Shown here piece by piece: positions 19,916-29,725 of a stretch of 64,000 nt of DNA. The stretch's first letter is position 1. Each line of letters begins with the position of its first letter. Position numbers and translations under genes: made by a program. Below the pieces are notes generated by a model. It was not told where the DNA came from and ran no database searches. It was given only the letters and a program-made list of their open reading frames with translations. Source of the stretch: Symsagittifera roscoffensis (taxonomy: Eukaryota > Xenacoelomorpha > Acoela > Convolutidae); assembly GCF_963678635.1 (NCBI RefSeq), contig NC_087070.1:34115955-34179954 (forward strand), given 5' to 3'.

Positions 19916-22900
19916 TCATCTCGCGTTCATTGCCTTCGAGGTACCAGACCCAGACGTATTTGACACCGTAATCTGCTTCAACAGTGCCTCTTCGTCATCG
20001 GAGCTAATCACGATCTTTTCCCAGGCTTTCAGCTGTTCATAGGACCGCATCCATTCCCTTTGCTCCTTCAATCTCTTTGCTTGGTTGGGCAAACTCTTCA
20101 CCCTCGACTCTCGGTTCAAACAGAAGGAATTGTGCAGACTCAGGCTCACGTTCTTCGCCAAGTCTTCCTCCAGTATCGACTCTCTCGCCTGGGTATTGTT
20201 TCATGACACTCTACCAATTCTTTGCCACCCCGTCGTGATCGCATTTCGATGGGTCAGCAGAGGTCTCTTGAAGGCATCTGTTCCTATCTCTGCCTGGAAC
20301 TGTCGATATTCCTTTTGATGTTTCCTCATGTGATCCTTCGTCACCACGTATAACCAGGACGTTAACGTCGCGCGAAACCAAGGAAAGAACCTCAAGCGGC
20401 TCCACATGTGTCTGACTTCCATTGGTAGGGCAAATACCTTGAATGCGGTCTCGAACAACTCAAGTCTCCTGCTGTAATCTATCGCGTGAATCGACTCTGC
20501 CGTTGGCGTCTTCGATTTCCGATACTTTGCTATATTTTCTTCAATCCATCGTAGAGCCAGCATCGTGCTCACCATTAAGATGGTCACCTTTTGCTGATGA
20601 TCGGGCAGTCCCAACGACCTGATTTCTTCCACATCCCAGATCAGGCAGAGATTGGCGTGGTCTGGGTACCACACTGTCTGCGCCAGACAGTGGCATGGAC
20701 AATCCCCGTGTGTGAGGTCGATGCTCCTAAGATTGCGTTCTCCCGAGGCTTCTAGGAGAGGCTCAAGTTCCATCAGTTTCTCGTGTATCACGTCGATCTC
20801 TTCCAAGTTTGGAGCACCAACCATGGGTTTCCCGATCACGTTTTGTCTCTCGTGGTCACTTGTATTTTCGCCCTCCAAACCTAGAAGTTCTTCACCCCAG
20901 ATTTCACTCAAGTCGTCCCTCTGTTCTTTCGGCACTGTTCCTCGGATCTTCCTCATCAGCTTGTGTGAATGATGCGACATCCGAGCCAGTCTTACGCATT
21001 TGGGCACTGAGAAGGCTTTGTCTATCAATACCCTCTGGCTGGATACTTCTACCATCGCCATGTGTAATGGATAGTGGCTGCCACATAGGTTGGCCATCAC
21101 TGACCCCACTAGGGACTTCGCATTTAGAGGCAGACCATAGGCTTCGCTCATGGGAAATCCCATCTCCGCTTCGAGTCCAACTTTCCAACTCTTGATGTGT
21201 TTCTGGGTCACTTGCAACACTCCGAGCCATGACTCCACGCTCAACGCGGTCACCAAGTGGTGTTCTGACTCTAGCCTCTCCAGTGACTGGAGACTGCCCA
21301 TTCTTGAGAAGAATCCCAGAGCTGTTGCTAGGTTCACCGTGGTACTCGCGTAACACTCAGACACTATCTGTATCTCACTCTTCTCCCTTTCGGTAATATC
21401 TTCAAACCAGGTGACTAGGTCTTCTTTCTGGAAAGACTGTATCCTGACGCATGATCGTCCATCGCAGGTGTGCTCGCCATTCCCACACGTCGAGTCAAGA
21501 CAACTGCCCGGCTCCATTTTCTTTACCGACCCTGTCCCACTCGTCACCTCACTTGACTCTTTCACATGAGGCAGGATCAGTCTATGTACTATACTCAAGG
21601 TCGCCAAATCTTCATCCTCTGTCGGCGCTAGTCTCACTCGCTCCGTGACTTCCTCGATCAGGCTCGCATGGGGATGTGGACACCAGGAGGGCCTGAGCAA
21701 TTTCCACACCACTCCCAGATTCGTGGTCAACATGCCGTTCCCGTTACTCATTTTTAGTTCGACTCTTTTACTTGAGCGCGGCACACTTATTACTTCCGGT
21801 GTTTTCTCGAGAATCAAAACTAGGCTAGGTCTCTCTCTCTCCACAGTGTCTATCTCCATTATCTTCTCTGTCCAGAACTTCAGCAGCTCCGCCACCTCGT
21901 AGTTTCTGTGGGCACCTCCAGCTTCCAAGTCCAAGAAAGGGTTGTATGCCATCCCCATCACTCCAGACGCGTACTGGTACTCTCCCTTTTTGTTGGGTTT
22001 CAAGTACTCTCCTGACGAATCCAAGTTACGGTGTACGTCGTGTTTCTCCTCGAACTTCTTGTTGTAGAATCTCCGTATCCCATCTAACTTCCTGTGGCTC
22101 TCTAGAGACTGCCTAGAACCATCCTCCTTTTCTATCCCAGTACTCTGGTACACGTTCAAGATGACTGCGGAGACTCTCCTTTCCAGCGTCTTGCTTCCAA
22201 CTGCTCTCTGGTGACATGCTAGGATGGTACTATCAGTCACCATCGACATTGTCCACCTCAAGAAACAGGTAGCATCTCTCCTCCTTGCCAGACTCAAGCC
22301 TGAGTTATCCCTAGCAACGTTCTTGCCTCCTAATTTCAACTTATCGTACGAAAACAGTGTCTCTAACTCTTTTCCCAACAGGCTCCACGCGAACATCAGT
22401 TGTCCTGCGATTCTAATGAAGGGATTCGCCATCAACGGCGATGCCGATGAGGATGTTCTCATCGCTTCTTCAAAATGATCCTTTAACAAGTTCTGCCAAG
22501 TTCTCTTCAGTTGGATCCCCAATTCCAATTTGTTGATGTCAGCCTTCTGCTGGGTAGCCCAGTTGCGTCGTTTGCGTGACACTCCACTGTCGAGCTTCTT
22601 CAGGCAGTCTTCCAATTCCTGCAATGTTTCCAGGGCCACTAACCACGGTCGGGAGGTGTTCCTCGTTTTATTCTTCTCAAGAGGATCGCTAGTCACTTGC
22701 ATCCCAGTAGCCTGGTGTTCATTTGAGACCCAATCTTTGCCGACGTCCACTTCCCAGGTCTGCCCGCTCGTCGAACCTCGCTTCATTTTTGTCCTCTGAG
22801 GCTTGAAGTCTTCTTCCGTTGTTGAGCTGGTGGGGATTTCCATCTCTCTTTCTACGTCGAGCAGTTTCCTTGGCTCGTAGCTACTCTTGTAGACTGCAGT

Positions 22901-24580
22901 CTTCCATCGTGCCAGAACCATGGGGGCCGTCTCTCTCAAGTTTTTTCTCCGAGACCGCATCCGCTGAAGGACTGCCCAATCCCTCCACGTCTCTCTTCCT
23001 CTTGCGAGACCTCACGTCTTTACTCGGGGGCGTTGTCGTTATCATCACTGATTCGACTTCCTTGTCTCCATCCAACCCTTCCAACTCTTGCCTCCCCCCT
23101 GCTCGAGCCTTAAGGATATTAGTACTTTTAATTATATTAATAGTTCCGACCTTATCCCCCTTACATGTTCAATTAGTTTATTGTCAGTTTTTTGTTTCAG
23201 AGTAGAGCTGTCTTTACATTTGTCTTCCTTGGTCTTCCGTGATGCCTTCCTCAACTCGACCATCTTGCTCAGCAGCTCTCCTCTAGCTTTCTCCTCCAGA
23301 CCTGTCCCCATCTATGCCTGGCCATGAGATTGGACCCCATGGGGATGATCCGGGGGCTAGAGGAGGTTGTAACCTGCATTTATGGACCGGCCGTCACGTA
23401 CGCGTTTCCAGATCCTCTGGTGACAGCTTATCGATACTCAGTGACCCACGTGCTTACCCATGGGGCCTTCGCGCTTACCTCCCATCCTGCACTGCAGTTG
23501 TCCTCGGAAACCGTATAACACCAACTCCGGATCCTTCACCTTTCCGAAGAGCACCGTGTTGCTCATTTGTGCCCTTAGCACCTCCTGCTGACACCAATTG
23601 AGTGTCGTCCCGTCTTGTATGCTTATGAGGCTCACGTGGGTCACTGAGTATCGATAAGCTGTCACCAGAGGATCTGGAAACGCGTACGTGACGGCCGGTC
23701 CATAAATGCAGGTTACAACCTCCTCTAGCCCCCGGATCATCCCCATGGGGTCCAATCTCATGGCCATCAGGACAGGCTCTCCGAATTTCACCACCGTGTC
23801 CCACAGCTCCTCCTTGAAATCATCCAATGTGGTCTCGTCATCCACTTCTCGATTAAAATCGCTCAAGAATCTTCGCCAAGCGTCCTCATCCAGAGAGCCT
23901 AGGAAAGCATCCCTGTTTCCCTCGAAGGTGTTCTTCTCCCTTCTTTCCGCGCTCAGAAGAATCATCCCCATGTTAGGATTCTCGCTCGTCAGTGGTAACT
24001 CTGGATTCTTGCGGGGAGATGAGGTAAGAGGTGGCGTGGGGGTGTCTGCCCAATTTTCTCCACTCAGATCCTTCAACAGCTCTTGCGTGGTGAACTCCTC
24101 TTCCGATGGTTTTTGCTCCGGTGTGTTTCCCACTTCCATATCCTCTCCTGCCTCGCTGAGAGTCTCGTCCATGCTCTCCTCTCTCGATTCTGCTTCTCTT
24201 CTCTCAAGAATCCTCCTGAATCGATCTTCTACAGGACCGCTCCTTTTATCGCCAGGGGTGTCCACCGATAGGGGTGATGGTGTCGCTGGACCCGTTTTCT
24301 TATACTCTGTCAGAGCCACATACAATGGGCCTGCTGCATCCAGCTCCTTCCCCTCCTGTCTCATCTCCACTTGCTCCAGTCCGTAAGGTGCCCGGTATCT
24401 TCTCGTGGCAAACACCATCTCATCTCCTTTTAGTGCGACGTGTCCTTCCTCCACGATCATCCTGCCATCATCCCACACCGGCAACTTGTTCTCCAGACCT
24501 GCCCGCTCAAGTGTTCTCAAGGCTTCTCGCACCTCGAATTTCGGGCGCATCGAGCCTCTCATTTTCTTGGCTTGAGTTGT
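19916..24580 (-). pseudogene. Accessory ORF3 of element A, interrupted
   Basis: Second half of the accessory frame. Its start (MRGSMRPKFEVREALR, 24562) lies in the same frame as ORF2, separated only by a TAG at 24583-24581 where copy B has TGG. The first part (24562-23767) is acidic. It is cut at 23766-23310 by a copied ORF2 fragment. Next come a basic cluster, RSRKRKRD, a candidate nuclear-localisation signal, near 23010, then a frame change and a 919-residue frame (22960-20201) with a Cys-rich patch (PGSCLDSTCGNGEHTC). After another frame change near 20200 the C-terminus (to 19916) contains KIVISSDDEEALL, a probable SUMO-interacting motif. No enzyme family recognised and no signal peptide seen. 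Confidence 0.7.
23310..23766. repeat. Fold-back insertion built from ORF2 sequence
   Basis: Two pieces. 23310-23452 is the reverse complement of 25088-25230, and 23460-23766 is a direct copy of 24915-25221. Together they make an inverted repeat with arms of about 134 bases (about 23319-23452 and 23633-23766) and a 180-base loop. I found no mismatch against the source. It breaks ORF3 of element A and has no counterpart in copy B. Confidence 0.92.
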
Positions 24581-27500
24581 CTATGAATTTATTTTCGCAT
24601 CGCTGGTATGAAAATAAATTGCTGCAGTGTAGCCGATGAAGAGGGGATCCCAGCCATCGATGAACTCCCTCTGTTGTTCTTCGGTTGCTGCTCTCGCGAA
24701 CAGGGACGGGACCACCAGTGAGCTGTTCATCCCCAGGGTCATTCTCCTCACTGTTGGAAACTCTGGAATGCTTGCTGGTAGGACTTCCTTCTCCAATATC
24801 ACCTCTAGCTCCCTTTTCACCAGCTCGAAGCTTTTCTTCCATGCGGGAATTCTCAAGATCTCTTGTCCATCTGCTGTCAGGGGATTCAGGTTCCAGAACT
24901 TGGGATAGGTTTCGATGGGGCCTTCGCGCTTACCTCCCATCCTGCACTGCAGTTGTCCTCGGAAACCGTATAACACCAACTCCGGATCCTTCACCTTTCC
25001 GAAGAGCACCGTGTTGCTCATTTGTGCCCTTAGCACCTCCTGCTGACACCAATTGAGTGTCGTCCCGTCTTGTATGCTTATGAGGCTCACGTGGGTCACT
25101 GAGTATCGATAAGCTGTCACCAGAGGATCTGGAAACGCGTACGTGACGGCCGGTCCATAAATGCAGGTTACAACCTCCTCTAGCCCCCGGATCATCCCCA
25201 TGGGGTCCAATCTCATGGCCAGGCATAGATCCGTCAACAGAGGCATGCCCCCATTCACTTTCCTCCACTCATCTCGCGTCTTCGGGCTCTTTTTTTCACC
25301 AGTCAGGTGCCGGTTTTGCATCAGTAGGTACTGCACTAGCAGCGTCTTTAATCCGGCAGCACAGTTATACGAATAGGTGTCAATACTCGAGTGTGTTCTT
25401 CCCATCGACAGAAGCTCTCCGTATTTCATTAGTCGTTGAAATGACATCAGTTCCCCATGGGTTAGAAGCACCAATGCCAAGTACCCGTCAATCCGGAGTG
25501 TGTCCACGCCCCGACTGAACATGTACGCTGGGCCAATATTGAACAGGTACCTTGGGTAAACCAGGTACAGTGCCAACAACAGACTGATGGGCATGTTCAA
25601 GATTTCCTGTATGAAGGCTCCAAAGATGGTCTCTTTCGCGCTGTACACTCCAGCCATGAACTCCTTTCCCCAACAAGGACTCAAGAACTCAAGAATCTCG
25701 TGATCCCTCCTCGTCCTCAGCTCACCCCTTGCGTGCTCCCTCCAGAATCCTCCAATCGTGACCTCGTTGGCTGCTGTGACGAACCTGGCCACCGTCATTT
25801 CCCTCTTCTCGGCCACTTCCAGCTGCTCCTCAAGAAAATCCCAGATTTGCTTCACAAGAGGTGGGGCATCCTCTCTTGACTTCACCGTGGCGTTCTCCAG
25901 CCTTGGTGTCAGGAAGGGCCATCTGCCTCTCTCTTGTGTCAGTCGATACACCATCGACTCCAGCTGCTTCTCCGCTGCGGCCACGTTCTTCCTTTGGTTG
26001 CTCGGCCCTCTAGACTTACTGGTGGAGCTAATGATAGTCAACTCCATACTTCGAAACCACAGACTGGCCGTCAGGTGAGTCACTACTGGATGATCATCCC
26101 CTATAACCGGACTGAGCTTGAGTTGCCTAGCGAAGTTTGATATCTCCAGCAAGAGGACCTCGTCCAATACAATGAGGATGTCTGCCAACTCGTAGAAGCC
26201 CCTCAACGCGTGGGACACATCCGCCCACGCCGCCGCCAGTTCTGACTTGCGAAGTCTCAAGTTCGTTGGTTCCAACTCCCGATTGGGAGCTGCCATCACA
26301 ATACGCCACCCATTCCCTTCCGCTATCAAGATCAAGATCGCATATACAAATTGCAGAGCGGGAGGCATGCTCGCGTACCCGGGGGACGTCGTGAACACTA
26401 CTTTTGTCTTGGAGCCAAATCGTGAGGCAACGTTCTCTTGTACTTCGTTCATAGCTGCAAATAACGTCTGGATAGCTTCCCAGATCTTCTTCGGTGCTGG
26501 TTCATCACCCTTGAGCTGCTCAAGAAACCCTGTCGCATGCAAGTGATCATTCATTCCTGCAAACAGTAGTAGCTCAGGCTCGCAAGGCATCTCCGATTTT
26601 ATTGCCACCACCAAGGTTAACATCTGGTTTAGCTCCGCTCCCGGTAGTGAGTATATCAGAGTTTCCGGCCAAAATAACTTGGGAGACGTTCCCTCAAAAT
26701 CCGATCCCGCCACGATGATCACCCTTGCAGCGGCTGGATCTGCCCTGTCATAAACTGCCAAGGTTTTGGCTAGCTGCGTGTTCCCGCAGGGTTTCCCGTA
26801 TCTGGGGTCGTCGGCTAATCTCGTACCCTCATACGCGGCGTCCGGTAGTTCCATCTCCCTCGGGTCCAACAGTTTGTCCACCACCCTCAACTGTGCTGGA
26901 GTTGCCAACCTAATCCTGCCAATGCTGGTTCGATGCTTGGGAGGCTCCACCACGAGTCCCGGACTCCCCAGCGACTTGAGAGGCCTATAGTTGATGGGTC
27001 CCATGACCGATTTCGTGGGAATCCCAGTCAGATCCGCTGTCTCCATTATTTTTGCTCTCGAGAAATGCGTCTCGTGAGCCTTCAGCCATTCCACGCACTG
27101 GTGTCTACCCAAGTCTTCGTGCGACACCCGCTCAAGACCCAAAGCTTCCGCCAACTCTAGCCTGCACTCCAGATATTCCAAGTCCAGCTCCTTCACCTTC
27201 TCCACATATCTCGACCTACTGGTCTCCGCTGGCCTCTCCGGTTTCTTTTTCTCCGCCACCACCACCAAGGATATTACCGAACCCTGAGGAGTTGATGACG
27301 TTGCCTCCTCGGCCTCCATGGGTGCGGCGCCCGGCAACTTGGTCCGGCTGTTCCTCGAACTGTCTCTAGAATCGGCCATCGCTCCCAGCCGACTGGACAA
27401 AGCCCTCGGGTTGAAGAAGGGTGGATTTGGGGGTGGTCCGAACGTGACTTGGGCCGTCTCTAGCCACTCTGCCTCCAATGCGCTTATGTGCCTTTGGAAC

Positions 27501-29227
27501 GCGTCATTTAACCACTCCACCCCTCTGGGCCTGTCAAAGTGAATCCCATCCGAGGATGCATCGTCAGGGAAAGCAGATCGCTCCATCTGCTCGGCTACGT
27601 CCAGTAGTCCAACGGGGAGGACGCTCCTTTGGTGTATCTGCCTGACTATTTCATTCAGGTTTCGCACTTTTGTATTCATCTCCATTGCATGTTGGTCCGT
27701 TTTCATGTTATAAGGAATGGTGCACACCGTGAGAATGGCAGGATCCATTTGAATCCGCAATTCCTCAAGAATGCAGCTCATCTTGTCATGCAGCCTCGTC
27801 ACCCTCCTTGCCTCCCCCCTAGACACGTCGTTCGTCCCGACCATCAGAGTTACCGTGTATACTCTTGCCATCCCTAGCATCTCAAGTGTTGCCAACATCT
27901 GCGGCGTCGCAGCTCCAGCGAAACTCAAGATCCCCATTTGCCAATGGGACTGAATCCGGGTCAGTACCCGCAACAAGCTGTCCCCTATGATCAGGTGGAC
28001 TGCCCCCTCAGGCACACGTGGCTCCGTGAGGTATTCCACCCAAGCCGCGTCATGGAAGCAATCCCTCCTGTCTCTCTGCGCCGTGCTCCAATCCATCCGA
28101 TTGTGCCTGTGGTATCTGCCTTCCGTATTCTTCTTGTTACTTGTGATCACCACACTCCTGACAGGTTGTTCCCTCCACGTCGAGGGTAGCTCCACTCTTG
28201 CTGGACTCTCACGACTCCTTAGCTGTAGCCTCTCGTTCAACTCTTTCAGTCGTGACGAGCTACTGCTCACTTGACTACTACTCGGGGTTGAACTTGGGGT
28301 ATATCCAGGCAGCGCGACGTCCATCAATGGGCGTATTATTTGTGTCTCTAGGCCACGTAGGGAGGACGTTGATTCAGTTGGTATCCACACCTCCAACCCC
28401 TCATTCATATGTTCTTGAGCCGCGCGATCAAGGTTAAATCGTCCCTTCGATCTAGGAGCTTCGTCCAGCTCCATACGTGACTCTGGCCTTGAGCCGGTAA
28501 CCATCCGCTCTTTGGGCCTAGCCCCTTTCTGCATGTCAAGCTCGCGTTGTCGTTGCTGGATCCTTTCAAGCTCCGACTTCAGCTGCCCACAATTCGCGGC
28601 ATTCTCTCGTACTCTTTGTTCCTGTAGATGCTCAGCTCTCAACATATCCAGTTCCCTCCGCGCTTGGTCCTTTTCGACGACCGCTTGATCCCTCTCAAGT
28701 TTCGCCTGATCTCTCTCAAGCTTCGCTTGATCCCGGTCGAGGTTCGCCTTGTTCCTCTCCCGCTGAGTCCTCTCAAGCTCTCTCTTCATGGTACTGAGGT
28801 CTGGATACGCTTCCCCCGTTTGTTGCGCCCGTGACATCGATGGTATCTTACTCGTGCTCTGGCCTGTAGATCTGACTGATGGTCTGATCGGCAGTGGGAA
28901 CTCCCCTGCACCATACTCGGTATTGTTACTCAAACCAGGGTTCCTTGCCAAGTCGAACCCCCTTATTGCTCCATCCACGTTCCAGGACAGCCATCTGGTT
29001 TGCTCTTGGTTGGATATTCCATCGGTGGTGTAGCCGACCATCAAAACCGCTTCTGTCGCAGACTCCCGGCACTCGCCCCGTTCCTCCAACTGGAGGATGG
29101 CATTCAGCATCACTGCAATTCTCTCATTCACTTGAGTGTAACCCAGGTCCCTCAGGCGTTTGTACAACTCAGCAAGTGTGGGCTTTTTCAAAGCCGATGG
29201 CATGGACTTCCAGAATCGATCTCCCAT
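24581..29227 (-). CDS. Accessory ORF2 of element A: SGNH-domain protein, 1548 residues
   Basis: Start ATG is conserved with copy B (M-G/A-DRFWKSMP). Residues 1-100 are helical; 145-232 are a charged coiled coil with repeats of AKLERDQ. An SGNH hydrolase-like domain spans about 408-585: block I LIIGDSLLRVL (Ser in GDS, 415-417), LSFAGAAT, block III VGTNDVSRG (464-467), block V DGIHF (560-563), so the Ser-Asp-His machinery looks complete. A second, related-looking region has VAGSDFEG (841-843, GDS order altered) and FAGMNDHL (891-894). Residues 1205-1232 are strongly hydrophobic. The frame ends at a TAG that is TGG in copy B. Function in the element is unknown; esterase activity is inference. 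Confidence 0.75.
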   Translation of the reverse strand: MGDRFWKSMPSALKKPTLAELYKRLRDLGYTQVNERIAVMLNAILQLEERGECRESATEAVLMVGYTTDGISNQEQTRWLSWNVDGAIRGFDLARNPGLSNNTEYGAGEFPLPIRPSVRSTGQSTSKIPSMSRAQQTGEAYPDLSTMKRELERTQRERNKANLDRDQAKLERDQAKLERDQAVVEKDQARRELDMLRAEHLQEQRVRENAANCGQLKSELERIQQRQRELDMQKGARPKERMVTGSRPESRMELDEAPRSKGRFNLDRAAQEHMNEGLEVWIPTESTSSLRGLETQIIRPLMDVALPGYTPSSTPSSSQVSSSSSRLKELNERLQLRSRESPARVELPSTWREQPVRSVVITSNKKNTEGRYHRHNRMDWSTAQRDRRDCFHDAAWVEYLTEPRVPEGAVHLIIGDSLLRVLTRIQSHWQMGILSFAGAATPQMLATLEMLGMARVYTVTLMVGTNDVSRGEARRVTRLHDKMSCILEELRIQMDPAILTVCTIPYNMKTDQHAMEMNTKVRNLNEIVRQIHQRSVLPVGLLDVAEQMERSAFPDDASSDGIHFDRPRGVEWLNDAFQRHISALEAEWLETAQVTFGPPPNPPFFNPRALSSRLGAMADSRDSSRNSRTKLPGAAPMEAEEATSSTPQGSVISLVVVAEKKKPERPAETSRSRYVEKVKELDLEYLECRLELAEALGLERVSHEDLGRHQCVEWLKAHETHFSRAKIMETADLTGIPTKSVMGPINYRPLKSLGSPGLVVEPPKHRTSIGRIRLATPAQLRVVDKLLDPREMELPDAAYEGTRLADDPRYGKPCGNTQLAKTLAVYDRADPAAARVIIVAGSDFEGTSPKLFWPETLIYSLPGAELNQMLTLVVAIKSEMPCEPELLLFAGMNDHLHATGFLEQLKGDEPAPKKIWEAIQTLFAAMNEVQENVASRFGSKTKVVFTTSPGYASMPPALQFVYAILILIAEGNGWRIVMAAPNRELEPTNLRLRKSELAAAWADVSHALRGFYELADILIVLDEVLLLEISNFARQLKLSPVIGDDHPVVTHLTASLWFRSMELTIISSTSKSRGPSNQRKNVAAAEKQLESMVYRLTQERGRWPFLTPRLENATVKSREDAPPLVKQIWDFLEEQLEVAEKREMTVARFVTAANEVTIGGFWREHARGELRTRRDHEILEFLSPCWGKEFMAGVYSAKETIFGAFIQEILNMPISLLLALYLVYPRYLFNIGPAYMFSRGVDTLRIDGYLALVLLTHGELMSFQRLMKYGELLSMGRTHSSIDTYSYNCAAGLKTLLVQYLLMQNRHLTGEKKSPKTRDEWRKVNGGMPLLTDLCLAMRLDPMGMIRGLEEVVTCIYGPAVTYAFPDPLVTAYRYSVTHVSLISIQDGTTLNWCQQEVLRAQMSNTVLFGKVKDPELVLYGFRGQLQCRMGGKREGPIETYPKFWNLNPLTADGQEILRIPAWKKSFELVKRELEVILEKEVLPASIPEFPTVRRMTLGMNSSLVVPSLFARAATEEQQREFIDGWDPLFIGYTAAIYFHTSDAKINS
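24915..25230. repeat. Source of the fold-back duplication
   Basis: Original location, inside ORF2 (about residues 1336-1438), of the sequence copied to 23310-23766. Here the flanking sequence agrees with copy B, which shows that this is the ancestral place. Confidence 0.9.
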
Positions 29228-29725
29228 TTCTGTAACTTCCAGGTGATTTTGAGTATTAGCAACTTGAGTATTAGCAACTTGATTTTTACCTTAGCAACTT
29301 GAGTTTTACCTTAGCAACATGAGTTTTACCTTAGTAACCTGAGTATTACTTCTTGAAGCGTCGTTCAATTTGCGTTTTCGTTTAAGGACTTCCTTTCTTC
29401 AATTGAATGCAGTTGGGTAGTCAATTTGACTTTACCAAATCAATCTGAAAATAACACCCGATTTTTAGACTAATAGGCTGTGTTCCTAACCTAAAAACCC
29501 CCCTTACCACTATAGTTAAAACCCTTTCCTTTTCGTCCTACTAAAATAGTTCAATAGGAAATTTTCTAAAAACATGCAGATTCATTTTATGTTTTAGCAC
29601 CATCAATCATTTAAAATTTTAATTGTCATGCCAATCACCTCTAAGATTCTTTACCTGTTTTGTACCCCCACACCTAACTCGAGATTCTCCCCTCATGCCC
29701 AACTCGAGACTCCCGTGTACCCGAC
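29228..29725 (-). promoter_or_regulatory. Spacer between pol and ORF2 with 20-base repeats
   Basis: About 500 bases with no coding capacity between the stop of pol and the start of ORF2. At 29258-29345 lie about five 20-base units on the pattern AGCAACTTGAGTTTTACCTT. Copy B has six 20-base units of a different sequence at the same place, again with ACTTGAG in each. Placement just before the ORF2 start suggests a promoter, enhancer or other signal for expressing the accessory frame; that is inference. Confidence 0.5.

Noticed and set aside
20201..22960. Retroviral envelope protein in ORF3
   Set aside because: There are Cys patches and one hydrophobic stretch, but no signal peptide, furin-type site with fusion peptide or terminal membrane anchor; the C-terminal acidic motif suits an internal protein better.
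23706..24386. Plus-strand frame of 226 codons
   Set aside because: Antisense to ORF3 and the fold-back; Ser-rich low-complexity shadow.
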